Shown here: positions 35,382 to 43,865 of the stretch, in pieces | Position numbering within the stretch: the first letter of the stretch is position 1 | Layout of the letters: every line of letters starts with the position of its first letter | Assembly: GCF_947502445.1 (NCBI RefSeq) | Contig: NZ_CANMZW010000026.1 | Location: forward strand, 1-64,000 | DNA length: 64,000 nucleotides | DNA from: an uncultured Brevibacillus sp. | GTDB lineage: Bacteria; Bacillota; Bacilli; Brevibacillales; Brevibacillaceae | Direction of reading: 5' to 3' | Made by a program: the position numbers and the translations under genes | The notes under the pieces: model-generated | Seen by the model: the letters and a program-made list of their open reading frames with translations, nothing else | Told to the model about the DNA's origin: nothing | The model's database searches: none

Positions 35382-36881
35382 ATGAAGAAAATAATGAAAC
35401 TCGTCTGCCTGCTGGCAACCACCAGTCTACTGGCGGCAACACCTATTTACGCGACACAGCAGAGCAATAAAACAGCAGAGAAGGCTCAATCCGGGACTGT
35501 AGCGGATATTATGAAAACGATTGATGCTTCTATAGCCAAGGCCAAAAATCTTTTGCCTTACCTAGAAGACTACCCGTATAAAACAGTGACGATTGATGAA
35601 AACAGCGATAACACCGTTCGCGTTTTGCTAAAAAAATCCGAAGACGAAGAAAATATTTTGCCAAATGTCGTGCTTTCGTTTGATAAAAAAACGGGTGAAT
35701 TAAAGCGATTCCGCCTATTAAATGATTCGAACACAGATGAGGGCTTGGCACGGGGAGAGCAGGCTGTTAAGCAGGCTACTGCCTTTCTCAAGCAATGGTA
35801 CGGTGAAGACATGAGGGGATATCGTTATAATCCGTATCTTTCAAACGCCTTAGGAATCCCATTTTCCAAGGTTGTGAACGGTCTTTTTTACCCTAGCCAA
35901 AGCGTGCGCATAACCGTAGATGCTGATGGACGCATTACTGCGGGTGGACAATTCCCCACGCCAGATTCCAACTTCAACTACCCAGTTCCAGCCGTGGAAG
36001 AAACGAATTTTGACGATCCCAAGGACGCGCTACCGCCAGAAGAGCTGGAATCATTGTTTGCAAGCATGATGACCCTCTCCTATAACGGGGATACATTCAT
36101 CTACCAACCGATGTTCTCCGGCTATATCGATGCGAAAACAGGAAAAGATCTGGGGGTACGACAAGTGAATTACGATACCCCTGGACCGATCATTAACGTA
36201 AAACCGACAGGAGCGAACTTTTCTGCAAAAACAAAAGAAGAGGTTGTTGCCTATTTGAAAAAAGAACGCGGTATCGAAGCAAAGGCAGCAGAACTGCGCG
36301 AAGAAATGACCAAGGATCAAACGAGGAAGCGTTATTGGTGGAGGGAAGGAACGGAACAAGAAGCGCTCGTCAACACAGATGCGACAACTGGGGAAATCGT
36401 CACTTATTTTTCCGAGGGAGCCTCTGAAAAGAATTCAAAAAGCGTGAATCGTGAACAAGCCAGACTTTTGGCAATCAAAGAGCTGGAAAATTATTTGCCC
36501 GCAGACACAAGTGAAGTGATGGAGATTATAAATCATCGCACGGAAGGCTGGCGCGGTTACATGTTCTCCTTTGCTCCTGTTCACAATGGGATTCCTAATC
36601 TTTATGATCGAGTTTCTATCCATTTGGACGGAGAACAAATTACTGATTTTTACGGGACTACCAAGGCTCGCTTCTCTGCCAAGCCACCTGAGGGGGTAAA
36701 GCTAGTCTCTGCCGAACAAGCAGCAAAGGAATATTTGAAGGACAATCCGCTGCAACTGATTTATTTCTATCCGAAAGACAACGGGAAGCAGGCTGTTCTC
36801 ACCTATCAGGCTCCCCAAGGCTATCGCATGGACAAGATCAATGCTGTAACCGGAAAAATCATCCCGACTAAAACCGAATAA
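35382..36881 (+). CDS. Secreted YcdB/YcdC-domain protein
   Basis: 499 residues. The signal peptide MKKIMKLVCLLATTSLLAA ends near IYA (residue 24). The rest is extracellular and built of YcdB/YcdC-type (DUF4901-like) repeats; a clear repeat unit is GYIDAKTGKDLG (about 247-258), which recurs as GYLDAKTGKML in the neighbouring anti-sigma protein, and both end with LIY-x-x-PK. It is probably a soluble companion of the anti-sigma sensor. It is followed 12 bases later by the sigma gene, after AAGGAGG. Confidence 0.75.
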   Translation: MKKIMKLVCLLATTSLLAATPIYATQQSNKTAEKAQSGTVADIMKTIDASIAKAKNLLPYLEDYPYKTVTIDENSDNTVRVLLKKSEDEENILPNVVLSFDKKTGELKRFRLLNDSNTDEGLARGEQAVKQATAFLKQWYGEDMRGYRYNPYLSNALGIPFSKVVNGLFYPSQSVRITVDADGRITAGGQFPTPDSNFNYPVPAVEETNFDDPKDALPPEELESLFASMMTLSYNGDTFIYQPMFSGYIDAKTGKDLGVRQVNYDTPGPIINVKPTGANFSAKTKEEVVAYLKKERGIEAKAAELREEMTKDQTRKRYWWREGTEQEALVNTDATTGEIVTYFSEGASEKNSKSVNREQARLLAIKELENYLPADTSEVMEIINHRTEGWRGYMFSFAPVHNGIPNLYDRVSIHLDGEQITDFYGTTKARFSAKPPEGVKLVSAEQAAKEYLKDNPLQLIYFYPKDNGKQAVLTYQAPQGYRMDKINAVTGKIIPTKTE

Positions 36882-36893
36882 GGAGGAAGTGTT

Positions 36894-37430
36894 TTGCATG
36901 ACGAGCTTAACGAGAGAATTCGCCTTATTTATCAGACTCACTACAAGGACGTCTACTCCTTTTTACTCTATTTCACCAACAATCAAAACGAGACCGAGGA
37001 CTTGACCCAAGAGGTGTTTACGAGCTTATTGCGCTCACTCCCAAACTATGATGGGCGCGTAGTGATCAAGACGTGGCTGTTCTCCATCGCCAAATACATC
37101 GCTATCGATTATTACCGCAAGCAAAAGCTGAAGCTGTTCTTTTCCGAAAAGCTCCTGCGCAATATCGTCACAACTGAGGGTGTGCCAGAAGCAGAGCTAT
37201 CTCACAAGGAAGAATTGGTAGAATTGAAAAAAGCTTTGCAAAAGCTAAAGCCCAGCTATCGTATGGTCATTATTTTACGCAGTATCAAAGGGTATAGCAT
37301 CAAGGAAACAGCAGAGCTTCTGGCGATTTCAGAAGCAAAAGTAAAAGTAGATTATCATCGCGGCTTCAAACAGCTCCAGCGCTATATGACCGAACCCAAG
37401 GAAGGAGGGTGGCAAAATGAATTCGTTTGA
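36894..37430 (+). CDS. ECF-type RNA polymerase sigma factor
   Basis: 178 residues. Region 2 (about 8-75: YQTHYKDVYSFLLYF, DLTQEVFTSLLRSL, IKTWLFSIAKYIAIDYYR) binds core and the -10 element, and region 4 (about 120-170: IKETAELLAISEAKVKVDYHRGF) binds the -35 element. TTG start seven bases after AAGGAGG. It overlaps the anti-sigma gene by 14 bases, the usual sigma/anti-sigma coupling. Confidence 0.9.
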   Translation: MHDELNERIRLIYQTHYKDVYSFLLYFTNNQNETEDLTQEVFTSLLRSLPNYDGRVVIKTWLFSIAKYIAIDYYRKQKLKLFFSEKLLRNIVTTEGVPEAELSHKEELVELKKALQKLKPSYRMVIILRSIKGYSIKETAELLAISEAKVKVDYHRGFKQLQRYMTEPKEGGWQNEFV

Positions 37431-38970
37431 GGAACTGGAACAACAACTAAAACGATTGCCTGAGCTGGAGCAGTCACCACGACCGGAATTCGTTGCTTAC
37501 TTGGATGAAAAACTGCAAAAAGAAGCGACCGCTGTAAAACGCCGGTTGCGTCATCGCCGTATCTTGACTCATACGGCAACCGCAGCAGTTGTCATACTAT
37601 TGGGAAGCTGGGTCACCGCAATGCCTTGGCAGCAGCCTTCACCGCAGGCATCTACCTCCCCAGCCGATTCGAATATCGCTTCTCTACCTCTTGATCATCC
37701 ACAAGAGCCAGCAGCTACCACCCATGTCGCGGAGCAGCCTAACTCTGCCGGGCAAACACAAACAAAAGCACACGTCCCAAAACCTCCAGCCAATACAGGA
37801 GTGCCCGAAGCACAAGCCATTTCGCCAACGGATAACGTAAAAGAGCAGCCACCTACTGAGCAGTATAACAACGAGCCAGACAAGATTTCTCCTCCACTCC
37901 AGATTGCCCAGTCTTATTTAAACGAAATGCTCGGAGATGAAAGCCAGCATTACACGATTAATACCAAGCAGACCGACCTGAAGGAAGGGAAAATTGTTTT
38001 CAGTCGTATGATTCACGGTGTCCCCTTTTATAACGACAGCTATTCAGTAGGCGTAGAGCATGATACGGTAAGCTATTTTAAATTCAATCGTTTGCCTGAG
38101 AAGCAGCGCAACTTGTCTCAATTTCCTCCCCCGGTAGACGTTCTTTCTGAAAAAGAGGCATTGAAAATCATCGCAGATACAATGCAGCCTGTCTATCGGT
38201 ACAACAAAAATGGCGCACTCACCAAACGCTACGAACTGGATTTTCCCGGCTATTTGGATGCGAAAACAGGAAAAATGCTGGCTAAGCCAGAGCAACTTTC
38301 GCAGGTTCCATCCCCCAAATCATCAATCCCTGTGAAATCACAAGGGAAAAAGCTCGAGGTGCATTCTGTGAATGACGCTATCACTTTGCTTCAGCAGGAA
38401 TTCGGCGTTACCTTTGATGGAGAGCGAGGTACATCTCCCACTTCCATCTCGTATGGAAAAGGATCGGGAACGGAATACACATGGGCTGGAGCTGATAAAA
38501 CGATTACTGCTCAAGTAAGCCCAAATGGTGTGCTGACCGCCTATCATGTTCAGGATACTGCTTCCGAGACAAACGGATCGAAGCGAGCCCCGCGAGAAGA
38601 TGACGTGAAAAAGGCTCTCGAGTTTCTAGAACGCTATCTGGATAAAAAGATAACGGCGGTCGGCTACCTTGGATCAAACTGGAATGAACGAGAAATTCAG
38701 TACACCTTTGGCGCTTTTGTAAAGGGAATTCCGCTCAAGGGTCGTACCTATCACGTTACGCTTGATCAGAGCGGGAAAGTCGTCGGAATGGAAGATAGCA
38801 AGAATGCCTCCAAAAATCCGCCACTGTCCTTTGAAGCCGCCTCCAGAGAAGCAGCCATCTCCGAGTACTCGACGAAACACAAGCTCGAGCTGATTTATAT
38901 ATGGCCGAAAAAGGCTTCGGATGACGAAAATTCGACTGATGCTCCACAGCTCGTGTACCAGCAAAAATGA
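37417..38970 (+). CDS. Membrane anti-sigma factor with extracellular YcdB/YcdC domain
   Basis: 517 residues. A cytosolic N-terminus of about 48 residues (FEELEQQLKRLPELEQ) would hold the sigma factor. One membrane helix lies at about 49-69, then a Pro/Thr/Gln-rich stalk to about 165. The extracellular part carries YcdB/YcdC-type repeats (GYLDAKTGKML at about 278-288), as in the secreted protein encoded two genes upstream. Loss of sigma binding on sensing an envelope signal is the expected mechanism. No zinc HxxxCxxC motif is visible in the cytosolic part. Confidence 0.78.
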   Translation: MNSFEELEQQLKRLPELEQSPRPEFVAYLDEKLQKEATAVKRRLRHRRILTHTATAAVVILLGSWVTAMPWQQPSPQASTSPADSNIASLPLDHPQEPAATTHVAEQPNSAGQTQTKAHVPKPPANTGVPEAQAISPTDNVKEQPPTEQYNNEPDKISPPLQIAQSYLNEMLGDESQHYTINTKQTDLKEGKIVFSRMIHGVPFYNDSYSVGVEHDTVSYFKFNRLPEKQRNLSQFPPPVDVLSEKEALKIIADTMQPVYRYNKNGALTKRYELDFPGYLDAKTGKMLAKPEQLSQVPSPKSSIPVKSQGKKLEVHSVNDAITLLQQEFGVTFDGERGTSPTSISYGKGSGTEYTWAGADKTITAQVSPNGVLTAYHVQDTASETNGSKRAPREDDVKKALEFLERYLDKKITAVGYLGSNWNEREIQYTFGAFVKGIPLKGRTYHVTLDQSGKVVGMEDSKNASKNPPLSFEAASREAAISEYSTKHKLELIYIWPKKASDDENSTDAPQLVYQQK

Positions 38971-38985
38971 ATCTGCCCCACCTTG

Positions 38986-39021
38986 CAAAAAGTGGCGTTT
39001 CGCATCCTTCGCCACTTTTTG
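38986..39021. terminator. Terminator of the YcdB-sigma-antisigma operon
   Basis: Arms CAAAAAGTGGCG and CGCCACTTTTTG; symmetrical and strong. Confidence 0.88.
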
Positions 39022-39163
39022 TCACCAGTTCACGGAAATGAATAATTGTCAGAAAATAATTTCTTTTTGAAAATAGGTGAAAAAGTGCTTTACTTCAAGA
39101 AGAAATTCCCATATTCTTAGAGTACGTTCTAAAACACTACGTAAGAAAAGGAGGCTGTGACAA

Positions 39164-39268
39164 ATGATGATGATGAATGTACTACTACAACCCATTGCTG
39201 CTGTTTATGACCGTCTTATCTTTGTTACAACTGAATATGGCAACGCCTCCTGGACTGACGAATCGTAG
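39164..39268 (+). CDS. Tiny peptide gene, unknown
   Basis: 34 residues or fewer: four consecutive ATG codons, a short hydrophobic stretch (NVLLQPIAAVYDRLIFV) and a polar tail (TTEYGNASWTDES). AAAGGAGG lies nine bases before the first ATG. Two tandem terminators follow. No relative is recognised, but signal strength and neighbours argue for a real gene. Confidence 0.55.
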   Translation: MMMMNVLLQPIAAVYDRLIFVTTEYGNASWTDES

Positions 39269-39310
39269 TTGTTATTCGTATTTTTAACATTCCCTTTTCG
39301 TCAAATACCC

Positions 39311-39397
39311 GACCACAGGCGTTGTTGCTTGTGGTCTTTCATTTTCTTTGTGTTTCCAAAAGACCGCTGGCGTTTTGCCTGTGGTCTTTTTCTTTCT
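39311..39397 (+). terminator. Two tandem, related terminators
   Basis: The first (39311-39347) has arms GACCACAGGC/GCTTGTGGTC and the second (39360-39397) GACCGCTGGC/GCCTGTGGTC; both end in CTTTTT-like tracts. They are similar in sequence, so one is probably a duplicate of the other. Confidence 0.75.
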
Positions 39398-39457
39398 CTG
39401 TAGATCAAAAAAATGGATACAATTCAATTTTTACCCTTTGAAGGGAGGTGATCGGAT

Positions 39458-39610
39458 ATGATACTGAACTTTTTGTTCTTCACAATCAAGATTGAACGCA
39501 AACAAGTAAATGCTGAGCAACGTATAGCTACGTACGCTCGCACACGTTACCTTGAGGAACGTGCGGAAGCCCACGCCATTCAAGCAGCACAATTGATTAG
39601 CCACATCTAA
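39458..39610 (+). CDS. YrzI family small protein
   Basis: 50 residues. The start MILNFLFFTIKIERKQ (hydrophobic strand or helix, then basic residues) and the following Glu/Arg/Ala-rich helix fit the YrzI family of small Bacillus proteins, linked to sporulation but of unknown function. GGGAGGTGAT precedes the ATG. A second member follows 137 bases downstream. Confidence 0.7.
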   Translation: MILNFLFFTIKIERKQVNAEQRIATYARTRYLEERAEAHAIQAAQLISHI

Positions 39611-39646
39611 TATTTGCAAACAACCACGTTGAGGAGGGATTTTTTT

Positions 39647-39712
39647 ATGAAAACCAAACAAAGACGTCAGATGATGAGATTTACAGGAGTCAAAGCGATA
39701 GATGGCAGCTGA
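39647..39712 (+). CDS. Tiny basic peptide between two YrzI-like genes
   Basis: 21 residues, basic N-terminus (MKTKQRRQMMRF) and a GVKAIDGS tail. GAGGAGGGAT precedes the ATG. It lies between two YrzI-type genes on the same strand, so it is probably cotranscribed. Function unknown; it could also be a leader peptide for the second YrzI gene. Confidence 0.5.
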   Translation: MKTKQRRQMMRFTGVKAIDGS

Positions 39713-39747
39713 CTGCACCAATTTACAGGGATGGGAGGGATACACTC

Positions 39748-39906
39748 ATGTACATTCCGATGATTTTTTTCACCATCATCATTGAGAAACGGAAAGTGAC
39801 TCCAGAGCAACAGGAGGCACACTATTTGCAAAAGAAAGCTATTGCCGAGTGGGAAGAGCAAAAGCATCAGATCGCGATGCAATTTCCAGAGTATTTGTAT
39901 CGCTAA
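39748..39906 (+). CDS. YrzI family small protein (second copy)
   Basis: 52 residues, MYIPMIFFTIIIEKRKVTPEQ, with the same hydrophobic start and charged helical tail as the first copy (FFTIKIERK versus FFTIIIEKR). GGGAGGG lies eight bases before the ATG. A bidirectional terminator follows. Confidence 0.7.
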   Translation: MYIPMIFFTIIIEKRKVTPEQQEAHYLQKKAIAEWEEQKHQIAMQFPEYLYR

Positions 39907-39930
39907 TATACACGCACGATCATAAAAGCA

Positions 39931-39975
39931 AAAAAGAAGATCAGGTCTCATGCGGACGTGATCTTCTTCCTTTTT
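39931..39975. terminator. Bidirectional terminator between the small-protein cluster and mutY
   Basis: Arms AAGAAGATCA and TGATCTTCTT with A and T runs on both sides. Confidence 0.88.
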
Positions 39976-39990
39976 TAGTCTGCTTCGCGA

Positions 39991-41097
39991 TTACCGCTGC
40001 AACAACTGCCTAATTTTATGATGAGCCATGGGGAACGTATACGAGTCCAGCTCTTCCCATGCTTCATAACGGGCATGAGTCGGTAATTCCTCACCATCGA
40101 TCCAATCACAGGACCAGACCTGCATGTTCCATTGCAAGTGGGAGAAAATATGCTGAACCTCGCCAATCGGCTCCAGCACCTCGACATCGATGCCGAATCG
40201 CTCGCGCAGTCCATTGGCAAGTGCTTCGCGTTTGGCTGTGTCCTTGTCTGCATCGGACTCCACCATCGGGAATTCCCACATCCCAGCCAAGAGCCCCTGC
40301 TCCGGACGCTTATTGATCAATACCTTGCCATCGCGCAAGATGACACCAACCTGCAGGCTTACAGGACGCGGCGGCTTTGCCTTGCCTTTAATCGGCAGCT
40401 CCTCCTGAACGCCTTCCTGTCGTGCCATACAGTAATCAAACACCGGACACGTCAGGCATTGCGGCGTCCGTGGAACACAGACCATCGCACCTAGCTCCAT
40501 CAATGCCTGGTTGAAATCTCCGGCTCTCCCGACAGGAATGACTTGCCTTACGAGATGCTCAATTTTGATTCGTGTGGCAGGCTTGGCGATATCATCGGTC
40601 AAATACAGCAAGCGGGAAAATACCCGCATGACATTGCCATCTACGGCTGGCTCGGCCTTTTCATACGCGATGCTCAGGATCGCTCCTGCTGTATAGGGAC
40701 CAACGCCTTTTAGCGTCGCGATCTCCTCAGGTCTATCAGGCACGACACCACCATAACGCACAGTGACCTCGCGGGCAGCCGCTTGCAAATTGCGAGCGCG
40801 GGAGTAATAGCCTAGCCCCTCCCACGCCTTGAGCACTTCTTCCTCGGGTGCCTTGGCCAAATCGGTTACGGTCGGAAATTTTTCCATGAAATTTGCATAA
40901 TAAGGTTTAACGGTCTCTACCCGAGTCTGCTGCAGCATAATTTCCGATACCCAGACACGATAAGGATCGCGGTTAATGCGCCAAGGCAAATCACGCTTTT
41001 GTGAGTCGTACCAGGCCAGCAAATCCTTGGCGAATCCGAATACGTGAAATTCTTCCGGCAATGTATACTGCAAACTGGTTTCTTTTTTCCTTGCCAT
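39991..41097 (-). CDS. mutY: Adenine DNA glycosylase MutY
   Basis: 368 residues. The catalytic glutamate E52 (WVSEIMLQQTRV), the helix-hairpin-helix KGVGPYTAGAI, the catalytic aspartate D153 (AVDGNVMRV) and the [4Fe-4S] ligands C207-x6-C214-x2-C217-x5-C223 are all present. The C-terminal third is a NUDIX-like 8-oxoG recognition domain. It removes adenine mispaired with 8-oxoguanine. Synteny with yfhP and fabL equals yfhQ in B. subtilis. ATG 41097. Confidence 0.94.
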   Translation of the reverse strand: MARKKETSLQYTLPEEFHVFGFAKDLLAWYDSQKRDLPWRINRDPYRVWVSEIMLQQTRVETVKPYYANFMEKFPTVTDLAKAPEEEVLKAWEGLGYYSRARNLQAAAREVTVRYGGVVPDRPEEIATLKGVGPYTAGAILSIAYEKAEPAVDGNVMRVFSRLLYLTDDIAKPATRIKIEHLVRQVIPVGRAGDFNQALMELGAMVCVPRTPQCLTCPVFDYCMARQEGVQEELPIKGKAKPPRPVSLQVGVILRDGKVLINKRPEQGLLAGMWEFPMVESDADKDTAKREALANGLRERFGIDVEVLEPIGEVQHIFSHLQWNMQVWSCDWIDGEELPTHARYEAWEELDSYTFPMAHHKIRQLLQR

Positions 41098-41127
41098 TTC
41101 TTTTTTGTCTGCTCCTTTTGTTAAAAG

Positions 41128-41412
41128 CTATAGCTCGGCGGCACGAAAAGCCCACACATTCAGCTTGCCCGCTCCCGCCACACAGTTGCAAAAGTCCCGA
41201 TCAGCGAGGCGGACTGCCTTGATTTGCTCGTATTGCTCCAACGTCTCTACATCAAAAGCTTCTACGAACAACCCTGGCTGATCCACACCTTCCCAGGAGC
41301 GATACTGCTTTGCGCCCATTCCTTCCATGCGGGCAGCCATATCAGCGAGCAGCAGCATCCCTTTTGTGCGCTTTTCAGGCTCTAATTTATATTCGATAAA
41401 AACAGTGATCAC
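41128..41412 (-). CDS. Small ferredoxin-like-fold protein, unknown function
   Basis: 94 residues. The pattern strand-helix-strand (MITVFIEYKLEP, MLLLADMAARMEGMGAK, LFVEAFDVETLEQYEQIK) suggests a dimeric alpha/beta-barrel of the ABM/NIPSNAP kind; this is a fold guess. GTG start nine bases after GGGAGG. It lies 30 bases upstream of mutY on the same strand, so the two may be cotranscribed. Confidence 0.6.
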   Translation of the reverse strand: MITVFIEYKLEPEKRTKGMLLLADMAARMEGMGAKQYRSWEGVDQPGLFVEAFDVETLEQYEQIKAVRLADRDFCNCVAGAGKLNVWAFRAAEL

Positions 41413-41578
41413 AATAGGCGCCCTCCCCTTCGAGGTTCATCCCCTACATCATACCTTTCTAGCCCAATGGGAACAAGCTCACAATTTTTTTCAGCAGAAT
41501 GAGGGAAATATATCGTCCCGCGCGCTATAATAAACAATAAAGATCAGCCTGTAAGGAAGGGAGGAAGACAACGATTCC

Positions 41579-42574
41579 ATGGATACCGCCACACACTTTG
41601 CCATGGGCTTTGGATTAGCCGGTCTCGCCTATCTCGATCCTGTTGTAGCTTCTACTCCGGCACTCGCAGGAGCCGTGATGATCGGCACAGTCATCGGCTC
41701 ACAAGCACCTGATCTGGATGGCTTGGTCCGCCTCCGTGGCACCGCTGCCTATGTACGCAACCATCGGGGAGTTTCGCACTCTGTTCCGGCACTGTTTCTC
41801 TGGACAGGAGCGATCTTTGTCCTCATACAGGCAATTATGCCGCAAACACACTGGTTCCATCTGCTCAGCTGGATCTTTTTAGCGGTTTGCCTGCACGTAT
41901 TCGTCGACTTGTTCAATTCGTATGGCACCAAGGGCTTGTACCCGTTTCGCGATAAATGGGTTGCTCTCAACGCCATCTTCATTTTTGACCCGTTCATTTT
42001 CGCCGCTCACCTCGTCGGCTTCTTGCTTTGGGCTTCGGGCGTCGATCCGGGCAGGTCTTTTCTTCTGATATACATCATCATCGCTGGCTATTACTACTGG
42101 CGGATTCAGGTTCAAAAACGAACGACAGAGCTGGTGCGCCAACGCATCGGAAAAGCCGGGACCTACACGATCATCCCCACACTTTCGTGGACTTACTGGA
42201 CTTTTGTTGCCAAGACTGAGCACCACTGGTACGTAGGCGAGGTTGTTTCCGGAGACGTCGTTATTCTCGACACGTTCTCCATCAAGCCCGAAAATGAGCG
42301 TATCGCTGCTGCCAAAAAAAGCTTCAAGGTGCAATCCTTCCTCGCCTTCACCCATCATGTGCATGTGGAGACCAAGGAACGTCCCTTTGGCTACGAGGTA
42401 AAATGGATCGATCTGCGCTATCGCTCACGCTTTCAAGGGAAAAGTCATTACATGTTCGTCGCTGTTGTGTATCTCGACTTTGATCTGACCATTCGCGATT
42501 CGTTTGTTGGCTGGATTCATCGCGGCGAGGATCAGCTCAGCAAAAAATTGGATTCCAATCGGCAGTTAGGGTAA
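41579..42574 (+). CDS. yfhP: YfhP-like membrane-bound metal-dependent hydrolase (DUF457 family)
   Basis: 331 residues. The N-terminal MDTATHFAMGFGLAGLA, GSQAPDLDGLVR and HRGVSHSVPAL carry the His/Asp residues of the YdjM/LexA-binding-like membrane hydrolase family; four to five membrane helices lie between about 15 and 180, followed by a cytosolic domain. B. subtilis YfhP is similar in length and lies beside mutY in the same divergent orientation. The substrate is unknown. The ATG at 41579 has AGGGAGG about 14 bases upstream, a rather long gap. Confidence 0.82.
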   Translation: MDTATHFAMGFGLAGLAYLDPVVASTPALAGAVMIGTVIGSQAPDLDGLVRLRGTAAYVRNHRGVSHSVPALFLWTGAIFVLIQAIMPQTHWFHLLSWIFLAVCLHVFVDLFNSYGTKGLYPFRDKWVALNAIFIFDPFIFAAHLVGFLLWASGVDPGRSFLLIYIIIAGYYYWRIQVQKRTTELVRQRIGKAGTYTIIPTLSWTYWTFVAKTEHHWYVGEVVSGDVVILDTFSIKPENERIAAAKKSFKVQSFLAFTHHVHVETKERPFGYEVKWIDLRYRSRFQGKSHYMFVAVVYLDFDLTIRDSFVGWIHRGEDQLSKKLDSNRQLG

Positions 42575-42591
42575 GATATAAGAAAACCTAG

Positions 42592-42628
42592 GACCGTCCA
42601 AAAAGCAAAAGCTTTGGGCGGTCTTTGT
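42592..42628 (+). terminator. yfhP terminator
   Basis: Arms GACCGTCCAAA and CTTTGGGCGGTC followed by TTTGTCTTT. Confidence 0.82.
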
Positions 42629-42743
42629 CTTTCTCATCTGACCCGCTTCATTTGTGCAAAATTGCCCCTTCATACCACGTCAGAAACCGATTACGATCGT
42701 TTTACAAGCAATCTTAAATCGTAAGCTGACTGGAGGACCTGTC

Positions 42744-43289
42744 ATGATTCCCATCCGATATTCCAAACGCACCATTACCGATCAAGAGCAAATTGACGCC
42801 TTTTTACTCCAAGCCAAGGTCGGTAATCTCGGTTTAGCAAACGAGCTCGAGCCGTACATTCTCCCTTTGAATTTTGCCTGGTGGAATGGCTGTATTTACT
42901 TTCATGGCGCTGATTCAGGCCGAAAAATCGAGATGATAAACGCCAATAATCGCGTGTGCTTCAGTGTCTGTGAGGAGTATGGCACGGTGGCTGATCCTGT
43001 GCCTGCCAATCTGGATACGATGTACATGAGTGTATTTATATCGGGTACGATCGAACGTGTACAGGAGCCTGCCGAGATGCGTGACGCTATGCAAGCCATG
43101 ATCGATAAGTACGTGCCCGGCTACTATTCCGCTCCTTTGTCCTTGCAGCATGTGCTAAAATATCGTTCCTCTATGGGGAGTGCCACCGCTATTTTCAGAA
43201 TTACCCCGACGTCTATTTCGGCAAAAGGAAACCCTCACTCCGAGAAAATGCAGTATTACCCGGGGAGAAAAGTGGAGATGGATGTGTAG
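42744..43289 (+). CDS. Pyridoxamine 5'-phosphate oxidase-like flavin-binding protein
   Basis: 181 residues. The split-barrel pattern YILPLNFAWWNGCIYFHGA, KIEMINANNRVCFSV and SVFISGTIERV is typical of the NimA/flavin-nucleotide-binding PNPOx-like group. The reaction is unknown; relatives bind FMN or haem. ATG 42744 lies seven bases after GGAGG. Confidence 0.82.
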   Translation: MIPIRYSKRTITDQEQIDAFLLQAKVGNLGLANELEPYILPLNFAWWNGCIYFHGADSGRKIEMINANNRVCFSVCEEYGTVADPVPANLDTMYMSVFISGTIERVQEPAEMRDAMQAMIDKYVPGYYSAPLSLQHVLKYRSSMGSATAIFRITPTSISAKGNPHSEKMQYYPGRKVEMDV

Positions 43290-43296
43290 GTGAACA

Positions 43297-43347
43297 AAAA
43301 AGGACACGCTCGCACATCGCATGCAAGCGTGTCTTTCCCTTTTTTAC
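43297..43347. terminator. Bidirectional terminator
   Basis: Arms GGACACGCTCGC and GCAAGCGTGTC between convergent genes, with A and T runs. Confidence 0.85.
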
Positions 43348-43790
43348 AGGATGGCTGGAGCAGTCATCCCCGTAGTGATTGCAATCCGGTTCCAGCAATT
43401 GATTGTATTGATTGCCATAATGAGTGCTACACATTGGCCTTCGTCAAAATGCTCTCTGACCTCAGCATACACCTCAGCCGACACTCCACCATTCGTAATG
43501 ACTGTCACAGCCTCAGTCAGGGCAAGCACAGAGCGCTCTGCGTCCGTGTATACAGCAGATTCTCTCCAAGCATTCAGCAAGTAAATACGTTGCTCTGTCT
43601 CTCCTAGCTTGCGCGCATCCTTTGTATGCATGTCGAGACAAAAAGCGCAGCCGTTTATTTGCGAAGCACGAATCTTGATCAGCTCAATCAGTTTTTTGTC
43701 GAGACCACTCTCTTGCACAAATTTTTCTAGCTGAAGCATTGCTTGATATGCTTGCGGGTTTGCGTTGCGATAGTTCATTCTTGCTTTCAT
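43344..43790 (-). CDS. AhpD-like/carboxymuconolactone decarboxylase family protein
   Basis: 148 residues. The redox motif is C48-A-F-C51 followed by H55 (GCAFCLDMHTKDARKLG), as in AhpD-type peroxidases of the CMD family. This family is the "C" of the COE proteins that pair with ECF41 sigma factors, and the ECF41 gene lies directly upstream with an ECF41-type promoter between. It is likely the target gene of that sigma factor. ATG 43790 follows GAGAGGAT. Confidence 0.88.
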   Translation of the reverse strand: MKARMNYRNANPQAYQAMLQLEKFVQESGLDKKLIELIKIRASQINGCAFCLDMHTKDARKLGETEQRIYLLNAWRESAVYTDAERSVLALTEAVTVITNGGVSAEVYAEVREHFDEGQCVALIMAINTINCWNRIAITTGMTAPAIL

Positions 43791-43833
43791 GATTATCGAT
43801 CCTCTCGCCTTTTTATTGGTTTACACCCTCAAA

Positions 43834-43860
43834 GACGACTACCCACTCGATCTTGTGACA
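43834..43860 (-). promoter_or_regulatory. ECF41-type promoter of the AhpD-like gene
   Basis: On the minus strand TGTCACA (43854-43860), 16-base spacer, CGTC (43834-43837), an exact match to the published ECF41 consensus. It sits between the sigma stop codon and the AhpD-like start. Confidence 0.88.
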
Positions 43861-43865
43861 AAAAA

